From: Lentinus brumalis
Taxonomy: Eukaryota; Basidiomycota; Agaricomycetes; Polyporales; Polyporaceae
Assembly (NCBI GenBank): GCA_001792895.1
Contig: MARA01000002.1
Span: forward strand, 434,001 to 498,000
Direction of reading: 5' to 3'
Length of the DNA: 64,000 nucleotides
Shown here: in pieces, positions 56,786-64,000 of the stretch
Layout: each line of letters starts with the position of its first letter
How positions within the stretch are numbered: position 1 is the stretch's first letter
Made by a program: the position numbers and the translations under genes
Notes under the pieces: model-generated
Seen by the model: the letters and a program-made list of their open reading frames with translations, nothing else
What the model was told of the DNA's origin: nothing
Databases searched by the model: none

Positions 56786-58239
56786 ATGAGGACCCGTCAT
56801 CAAATTCGAAAGGAGATTATGGGGCTATCCCAGGTGGGTTGGTTCTATACTTTATATATACTATGTTCAAATCTCCTCTTGACATTAACAACAATACATG
56901 ACTGTGACCTTTGAACTCTTGATAGTCGTATAATGTACAAGAGGTTCGGAGGACAATATGCTCACATTTTGGTCCTGTAGGCAGATCCAATTCAATCTCA
57001 AGATCGAGCAACTCCTGCTTCAAACTCTATGTCCCTGGCCTCAACTCGCACTGGAGGTGTCAACAAAAAACGTCTGCGGTCTGACACAGACTCTCCTACA
57101 CTCATGCCAGCCCCCAAGAAGGGCCGTCAGCACGACACGGATGCCGCTGTTGGAACTTCCAAAGTCACCAAGGCCGACACCGAAAAACGATTGGTGGATA
57201 ATGATGAGGCGTCTGATTCTGAGAATGAAGATGTAACTGGTTCATCCGACAGGATCAAGCACTGGACAGAGGATGAGAGAACACAGTGTTATACGTGGAT
57301 TCTGGGCAGTAACGAGCATTGGGCCACATTTCAAACTTCCAGGACCATTGCACTCCGGCAGGTACGTCCCGTTCAGGCCCCGATGAAGTGTAGTTTGTTC
57401 CAGTCAATCTGAACCTACCATATAGTGCTCCAGCGAGGTCTTTTCTGGGAAGAGGTCCAATTCATCTATTCAAGGCCTTTTCAAACGGAGTCTATTAATC
57501 TTCAAGAAGCTATACGCCTTTGAGACATTCTCTGAACAGCGCACAGACCTGTTGCAGCAGTCAGTTGAAAGCAGACTGGATGCAGCATACACAGCAGGTT
57601 TGAATGTTCGGAGATTGAAAGCAAACACCATCAGTTCATGGCACTATTATGGTTGGTTTGACTTATTCAAGACAAGGTATAGTAGTCTTGCAGTTTTCAC
57701 TATATGCTTCTGATATGTGTTTTGTAGGTACCATCTGGATGCCAAAGGCCATATGATACCTCGCGGTCATATGATATCTGCCACCTCTCCCGTTGAGGAT
57801 ACTCTGGTGCCCAACGTGCCAGACCAGGATTCTGTGATCGACCCTCAGTTGTTGTCCAATGGAGTTGCTACATCTTTCTCAGGTGGAGAACAGTACACAG
57901 TGAGTCAGATTTGGCATTTTATATCCACATCATCAACATGACACCATAGGCATCTGAGTATCAACAGGCTCATGATCCTCAGGCATTTAACGTCATCCCC
58001 TTCTACAATCCATACGGACAATTTCAATGGTTTCCGCAAGATCAAAACACCCAGATTGCCCAAGCTGTGACGCAACTCACAGCAGCTACTGAGGCATTAA
58101 CTGGGGTGTGCTCTTCATTGCAGGAGCTTATCCAGTCACAAGAAGCGGTGAGAGAGGTTTTGACAGAAATCTACATACAAAGCTGACTTTGTTAAAGAAG
58201 CAGAAGGCACATGCAGAAGAAAGCTCTTATTACTATTGA
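56786..58239 (+). CDS. SANT/Myb-like DNA-binding protein family expanded in Agaricomycetes
   Basis: Six exons: 56786-56833, 56981-57361, 57426-57676, 57728-57899, 57950-58147 and 58198-58239, totalling 1092 nt or 363 residues. After a Ser/Lys-rich start (PAPKKGRQHD) an acidic patch leads to IKHWTEDERTQCYTWILG, which resembles the first helix of a SANT/Myb-like domain. FSGKRSNSSIQGLFKRSLLIF and ISSWHYYGWFDLFKTRYH follow, a pattern I know from many uncharacterised mushroom proteins. The C-terminus is Gln-rich with a short helical end (ATEALTGVCSSLQELIQSQEA). The likely role is DNA binding; the target is unknown. The first intron (147 nt) is long, so a missed exon is possible. Confidence 0.65.
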
Positions 58240-58711
58240 CTTGGGTGCACGTAGAGTTGTGCTGTATCTAGATGTGGTTTCTTGTGTCAGGGTGTACAGT
58301 AATATGCACGGATGTGTGTATACATATCGGACATTCTACCTTTGCAACGTACACATATCAATCAGTCAGACTTTCTGAGTGGTGACAAGAAGCCATATTT
58401 GGTGTGCATTTCTGTACCTAACATGCCCTGAAGTCAGAAGGTGAGTAAGGCTGAACTTGATGTGCAAACAATGCAGTATTGCAGTTCTGTGATGTCAATG
58501 TTCTGGAATAAACATGCCAAAAACATCCTATATCTGATGTTTGTCTATGAGGAGGAGGGGGAGGGGGGCAGGTGTCGAGAAGATTCTCACTGCACTTCTA
58601 TGCACCCAGTGGAGTGTTCTTTGGATATGTCCCTCGTGTCAGTAAGAGTACGTAGCATTAAGTACTGTATATACATGCTTCGCTACATAGGGACATATAT
58701 CTGCTGTTGGG

Positions 58712-60483
58712 CTATGAGGGTGATGGTCGCATGCTGTTACGGTATGCCTGTAGTTCAAACAGTACTGTCTGCCAGACATCACAAGTGACCTTCTCCACCG
58801 ATAGGGTGGTGGGCAGGTGTTCTGCGAGCATCTCCTTTGCCTCTACAATGGACATGCCACTATGAAGCAGGGGAAACAAAGTGCCAAGCCACTTTGCAGA
58901 TAGTACTGGATCATGAACCACAGCCAACTCTGTGTTTAAGTAGCGGAGGTTATGTGTGCCCATTCGGTCCAGCGGCATTCCACCAGCAGGAACATTGGCA
59001 GGGATATGGAGTGCAGGAAGGAACAAAGACAGCAGATGATGGCATTGCCATGCCAAGGCGATAACACCATCAAATGTGATTGTTGTGTTGCATTGCAGGG
59101 TGGGTGGCTCTGCAGATGGCGTCATGGGCTTTTCAAATGTGTGGATTGTAAGATGTGTCAATGCAGGCCATGATTGTCCCATAAGGTTGAGATCGGGATC
59201 GCCAATAGTGAGTTCCGGTACAGGAAAGGTAATGGCAACCTGTTGCAAGGTGCAGAGATCGTAAAGAGGTTGTAGAACAGCCGACAATTCTGCGGGCTGA
59301 TCATTATTGGGAATGTGAGCCTCAAGATCGGTTATGACCAAGTCAATGGTCTGCAAATGGGCAAACGTATGCACCAATGTCTGTAGACGTGATCGGCATG
59401 TGGGTACATCTTCATAGTCTTCCAAAACAATCTGGAGATCCTGGAGGGGCGCCGCGGACAGCATCTTGTAGCAGTATGTGTTCCCTGGATTGTCCCTGAG
59501 TCCAAGATTACGAAGACTGGGGAAGAGGGGATGGGAAGGTGCTGGGATGACAAGTGTTGTAGTGGTGTCGGGTTCAAACCGACACTCCAGTGACAGTGAC
59601 TCCAGATGGAGCAACAATCCTAGGTAGTACAGTGCATGCCCGCTGGTCTTTGGTGCCTGTACGAAGACATTGTTACATGTTATGTCCAGGATGCGGAGGT
59701 TGTAGAAGTGGGAAATGGCGGTGAAAGATGGTACTCCAAATGAGTTGCCCAAGGATACTGTAAGGACCTTGATACTGCTAGCTGCTTCATGGAGATCAAA
59801 GAGCAGAGAGGAGCATCCATGCTGCCACTCATGGTGGAGATCAGGTTCATGTTGCGGCTGTGGTAGTTGATGGAAAAAGAGATGGAGATTGGTGACAGTC
59901 GAGGAAAGCAATGTTAGGAGGGCAAGGCAGTAGGGAGTGCAAACATCCCATCGCAGGAGGCGCAAAGATGGTAGGAGGGGATGCCCATTGGTGCAATGGA
60001 TAATACGAAGCCATGTTCCTGGCAGCACCATTGGGATGACTGTCTTGAATTGTGTTTCGTCTACAACGAGGTGTTGAATCATTTGAGCATAGAAACAGAG
60101 CCTCTGCCATTCGTTTCTTTGTATTGCTCCTACAATGGTCTGATGGAATTATATGAGCAATAGTGCGCTTGAATATGTATTGTGTGTTTACTTACATAGC
60201 CAACACGGGTGGACTCTACACTCGAAGGTGCATCATGCTGTTGGTCTTCCCAGACTTGTACGAAGTTGGGCAACACCTTAAGCAGTGGAAACACAGATGT
60301 CATGTGTCTCCACAGTATTGGCAGGGCAATGTCACGAAAGAGGTGGTTAACACATGCGAGGCGGTACAATGTTGCAGTCCGCGAAGACTCGGTGCCATCT
60401 TTGCTGTGCTGCCATCGTTCTGTCCTGTACCACAACATAATCTCACGGACGATGTCCGCGTTCAATGGTGGCTGGGTGGGCAT
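58712..60483 (-). CDS. F-box/LRR-like protein
   Basis: Exons 60483-60196 and 60103-58712 sum to 1680 nt, or 559 residues. The N-terminus NADIVREIMLWYR, then LYRLACVNHLFRDIALPILWRHM is a typical basidiomycete F-box. The second exon has about ten leucine-rich segments (LPSLRLLRWDV, FYNLRILDITCNN, LHLESLSLECRF, LFPSLRNLGLRDN, WPALTHLTIHTF), as in F-box proteins of SCF ubiquitin ligases, where the LRR binds the target. The 92-nt intron is the longest candidate that keeps the frame; a shorter one ending at 60126 does not. The codons are more AT-rich than in the left half of the window. Confidence 0.75.
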
Positions 60484-60863
60484 GGGCGTTGAGGTTGTAG
60501 CAGGAGTGGTGGAAGCAGGAAGATTGTTACACAGAAGAGGTGAATGTTCGTAACATCTAAAAATGATAAAATAATGGTGGCCACAGCAGTATGCAGTATG
60601 GAAACTTGGACACCATTCAATTCTTCTGCTTCTCCGATATAATTAACAGAGCAAATTAAACAGAGCATCACTTATATTATAAGCCATGTGTTCACAAATG
60701 TAATGCTCCAGGCTTTAAACAGGAACAACATTATATGAAGATCTAGTAAAGCAAGGATGTGTTCGGCATCATGGCCATGTCCCAGCCACATATGGAGATG
60801 GAGTGTGGTGTGGGAACTCAGGGACACTGCGTCGAGTCATTTCAAAGCGGAGTTGCATTCGCC

Positions 60864-61640
60864 ATCAGTGCCATGCACACGACGTGTGTGAGCGCATCAC
60901 GGAGACTTTCGTGAGTGCCGTAACCATCATTGGAGCCTGGCTTGCAAGCTCAGGATTGCCGCATTAAGTTATGTCAGAGCGGAGTTGCACTCGGCGTTAG
61001 TGCCATGTACACGAGGTGTGTGAGCGCATCACGGGGACTTTTAGAAGTGCCGTAACCATCATTGGAGCCCGGCTTGCGAGCGCAGGGTTGCCGCATCAGA
61101 GCGGAGTTGCATTTGGCATCAGTGCCATGTACACGCGGTGTGTGAGCACATCACGGGGACTTTCAGAAGTGCCGTAACCATCATTGGAGTCTGGCTTGCG
61201 AGCTTAGGGACACTGCATCGAGTCATTTCGAAGTGGGGTTTCGTTCGGCATCAGTGCCATGCACACGCGGTGTGTGAGCACATCACGGAGACTTTCAGAA
61301 GTGCCGTAACCATGATTGGAGCCTGGCCTGCGAGCTTAGGGACTCTGCATCGAGTCATTTCGAAGTGGGGTTTCATTCGGCATCAGTGCCATGCACACGA
61401 GGTGTGTGAGCGCATCACGGAGACTTTCAGAAGTGCCGTAACCATGATTGGAGCCTGGCCTGCGAGCTTAGGGACTCTGCATCGAGTCATTTCGAAGTGG
61501 GGTTTCATTCGGCATCAGTGCCATGCACACGCGGTGTGTGAGCACATCACGGAGACTTTCAGAAGCGCTGTAACCATCATTGGAGCCCGGCTTGCGAGCT
61601 CAGGGTCCCCGCATCAAGTTATGTCAGAGCTGGGTCACGC
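60864..61640 (+). repeat. Tandem array of about six 132-bp units
   Basis: Unit starts at 60864, 60995, 61117, 61249, 61381 and 61513, spaced 131, 122, 132, 132 and 132 bp. The last three complete units are nearly identical; the first ones are more diverged and shortened. Each unit contains CATCAGTGCCATGCACACG and GGAGACTTTCAGAAGTGCC. Because 132 is divisible by three, one frame (61138-61845) stays open through the array and encodes a 44-residue repeat (SAVTMIGAWPASLGTLHRV). Whether it is translated is unknown. Confidence 0.9.
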
Positions 61641-61825
61641 ACGGAAGGGTGTGGGAGATCAGGGACACCCCATGGAGTACATTAGGATTAAAGCGAGGTC
61701 AACGAGGATGTACTCATATGTATCACTTCTTGAACAGTGCGACCCACTCCCCTTCATTAGTATGCACATTTCGTTACTGTTTCCTGCTACTGTTTTGTTG
61801 ACCTCTTTTCTGCAGCTACCTATCA

Positions 61826-62397
61826 ATGGCCTCACACAAATATGATCGCGCGAAACCCAATTCACATGCAGATTCCATTCCATTGCCTCGTACCCATACA
61901 ATCCACCGAACCCGCTCCATTCAATCTCAACAGCAGCAAGTTGGAAGTGCAGCAGATGGGCAAGTGCACAGCAATCAACCCAACACTGTGAGTGCTTCTC
62001 ATATATACTAGAGCTACAAGATGAATGTCCGTTTTCCCAAGGCATCTGTATTGGGGAATGCAATCCCTGTCTCAAAGGAACGAAAGCATCATATCCCAGT
62101 TTTGAAACTCCCCCGCACACTTGACATTGGTACTCTGCCGGTGGACTATCACCTGATCCTCATCAACATCAGGTCTACTCCCTGTCGACGATGTGCAGCT
62201 ATTGGCAAATGTTGCAAACAAGCCCCAGTGGACAAGGACACATGGAAATGTTATGCATGCTACCGGGGCAGGCGGTCTGGTTGTAGTTGGCAATTGTGTG
62301 AGAGTTATACATACCCAATTGCTAATTGTTACTGACTTTTAGTCATTATGTAGACAGCGAACAGAATGGCCTCGGTATATGTCCTCCAAAGGCTTGA
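61826..62397 (+). CDS. Cysteine-rich zinc-binding-like protein
   Basis: Exons 61826-61987, 62042-62295 and 62343-62397 sum to 471 nt or 156 residues. A His/Gln-rich start (MASHKYDRAKPNSH) is followed by DYHLILINIRSTPCRRCAAI and GKCCKQAPVDKDTWKCYACY with RSGCSW. This gives six Cys arranged C-x2-C-x5-CC-x11-C-x2-C plus a final C, which resembles zinc-binding knuckles found in many uncharacterised Agaricomycete proteins. No signal peptide is seen, so an intracellular, possibly nucleic-acid-binding role is likely. It lies directly downstream of the tandem array. Confidence 0.6.
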
Positions 62398-62648
62398 CTG
62401 ATGGCCTGCAGGTCTTTTGTCATTCATTCTTATGGTCTGTATACAGTACTGTTATATGTCGGTCATATGATGAGTATATAGTGGCATTCTGTTCGAGTCA
62501 TGTGGAAGAATTTGATTTGAAATGTTTGACAGTCAGTGTGAGTTGTAACAGACGCTTGGTCATGTAAATGACTCAGACTGTCTAGGCGCTGTCATATACA
62601 AGTACCGGACTAGTATAATATGCACAGGTCTCACCATTGCAGCTGCTC

Positions 62649-63089
62649 ATGTCAAGTCGACACCCCTACTTTATGTGGGAAATGAACCAGCTACTCGCAC
62701 TACTAACGCCTAATGCTCAATACAAGATACGGTATGTTGCTACTATGCTCATGATATTCATCTCTAACCATTTGTGGCAGCTTTCATTCTCTGAAGAAGA
62801 AGGCTATCTCTTACTATCACCACCTCTGGAACTGTTCCGGTGTGTACTTATAGGAATATCCACAATTGTGTATACTCATTTCAGGAACTTGAGTATAGCT
62901 AGAGACAATCTATGGGAGCACTTTGACCGCAGTGACGTTCAGATATTGATTCATGTCAGCATTCATACTGAATGTCTTGATATGTATTGGGAAACCGAGA
63001 ACTTCATGAAATGGGCCACATACTACACGGATGACGTTGACGAGGACACTACTAGCATGGACACTTGCACAACATATGTTAACGAATAG
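62649..63089 (+). CDS. Orphan protein, exon structure uncertain
   Basis: Open frame MSSRHPYFMWEMNQLLALL to TAG 63087-63089. Inside it a 45-nt segment (62840-62884, GTGTGT to TTTCAG) is a likely in-frame intron, joining SPPLELFR to NLSIARDNLWEHFDRS. Another GTATGT at 62732 with CAG at 62780 does not keep the frame. The C-terminus is acidic (YYTDDVDEDTTSMDT). No domain is recognised. It may be joined to exons I could not place. Confidence 0.35.
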   Translation: MSSRHPYFMWEMNQLLALLTPNAQYKIRYVATMLMIFISNHLWQLSFSEEEGYLLLSPPLELFRCVLIGISTIVYTHFRNLSIARDNLWEHFDRSDVQILIHVSIHTECLDMYWETENFMKWATYYTDDVDEDTTSMDTCTTYVNE

Positions 63090-63363
63090 ACTGGTTGTCC
63101 ATTCAATACTATCGCTGTTGCAGTGTCCTATCATAGGCCATCTTGACAATCACCAACAAAGGAATCATTAAACAGCATTCGATATATTGGACAAAACAAG
63201 TTGTTTTCTACTGAGTGTAGTTCATGTAAGCCGTTCTCACGCAGACAGACCGCTTAAAAGCTGGCAAAGCATCATGCTCTTCACCTTCCTAGCATTCAAA
63301 CTGGTATGTTTCTGTGTACTATGTTACTCTCAATACCAACTGATGCTCGTGTGGCATAGCAAC

Positions 63364-64000
63364 ATGACAGATACTGGCTGGTACATCCCATGCCAAGTTT
63401 GTGGTCGTCCCTCTACAGGCCGATGTCCAACATGTTTGCAAGCATTTTACTGTGCTCAGACACACTTTGTGATGGTATGTTATGTGTTCCGTCATGTCAT
63501 TCAGTTTTGTGATATGTCTGCAGGGCTGGCAAGCTGGTCATTCGCAAGTGTGCCATGCAGACAACGGTCCACTCTTTCTATTTGATGCCACTGCTCTGCC
63601 CATCATGGGAGACCCAGAGCAGGTCATGGCACAACCAGAAGTGGCTGCATACATATTCCGTCCTGATCAAGGTAAGTGATAGATATATGTTATGATCTAT
63701 GCTGTCTTACTAACACACTCCTACAGAGCAACATGAAATCGTCAAAGTTCGCTATAGCGTAAATGTATCTGCCACGGAACAGCTTGTCCTTGCTCCTCAC
63801 ATCCTGCAGTACTTTGTACCCGGGAGTGAGGTGCAAAGTATGGTGCTGTATAAAGGAATTGGAGGCATGTCTTTGCATCTTCCTTTTGGAATTTGGTATG
63901 ATGCGCATGCTTTCCAAACACGCACTGCTCCCAACCGTGCCATTCGCCACTTAACCAGCAACACTGACCCATTGAAGACTTGGTACGGAGTTGTAATTGT
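63364..64000 (+). CDS. MYND-finger protein (5' part; runs off the window)
   Basis: Exons 63364-63474, 63524-63671 and 63727-64000+, with 49- and 55-nt introns; the frame is open to the last base. The start MTDTGWYIPCQVCGRPS leads straight into a MYND-type zinc finger: CQVCG, RCPTCLQAFYCAQTH and GWQAGHSQVC. The ligand usually written YCxxxC is YCAQTH here, so a His replaces one Cys, which can still bind zinc. A fold without recognisable motifs follows (VRYSVNVSATEQLVLAPHI, MSLHLPFGIWYDAHAF). MYND domains bind proline-rich partners. Small MYND proteins of this layout are common in mushrooms; the function is unknown. Confidence 0.75.

Noticed and set aside
58441..58788. A 115-codon plus-strand frame
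   Set aside because: It overlaps the 3' end of the F-box/LRR gene and has no supporting structure.
60864..61640. CRISPR array
   Set aside because: Units are 132 bp and contiguous, with no unique spacers, and the DNA is eukaryotic.

Overview
The window looks like nuclear DNA of a basidiomycete fungus, most likely an Agaricomycete and possibly a polypore. The evidence is many short introns (about 45-70 nt) with GTRNGT donors and CTRAC-like branch sites, plus recognisable fungal families: RRP5, SF3A2, a Tea1/Kel1-like kelch protein, an RNase T1-type ribonuclease, a Kre9/KNH1-like wall protein and SUB1/PC4. Genus and species are not claimed. Gene models were spliced by eye. Where the exon lengths sum to a multiple of three and the joined protein keeps its family motifs, the model is given as firm.

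Region 1 (1-20.35 kb) is ordinary core genome: the 3' end of an unknown gene; a secreted RNase T1-family gene; SF3A2 and RRP5, divergently transcribed from a 272-bp shared promoter (splicing and rRNA processing); a large kelch plus coiled-coil cell-polarity protein; a 3.4-kb stretch with no convincing gene; a small Kre9-like secreted protein; and a second, shorter kelch gene that is a paralogue of the first without the coiled-coil half.

Region 2 (20.9-28.0 kb) is a nearly complete Helitron transposon gene. It has an HUH/two-tyrosine Rep domain and a PIF1-like helicase in one product of about 2168 residues, behind five small leader exons whose introns are all phase 1.

Region 3 (28-54 kb) is an accessory island. 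It holds a CMGC-type protein kinase, an F-box-like protein, three proteins with a nucleotidyltransferase-like signature (G-G/S-S followed by an acid-x-acid motif), three coiled-coil RING-finger paralogues that share an unusual micro-exon, several orphan genes, a tRNA-derived SINE-like element, a decayed CMC-type transposase N-terminus and a hAT-like non-autonomous element. The only core gene in it is SUB1/PC4. TATA boxes 40-60 bp upstream of the ATG are visible for several of these genes.

Region 4 (55-64 kb) looks visibly more AT-rich. It holds lineage-specific genes: a SANT-like protein family, an F-box/LRR protein, a cysteine-rich protein, a MYND-finger protein cut by the window edge, and a gene apparently split by a run of eight G. 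It also holds a tandem array of about six 132-bp units that stays open in one reading frame.

No rRNA, CRISPR array, confident tRNA or replication origin was seen.
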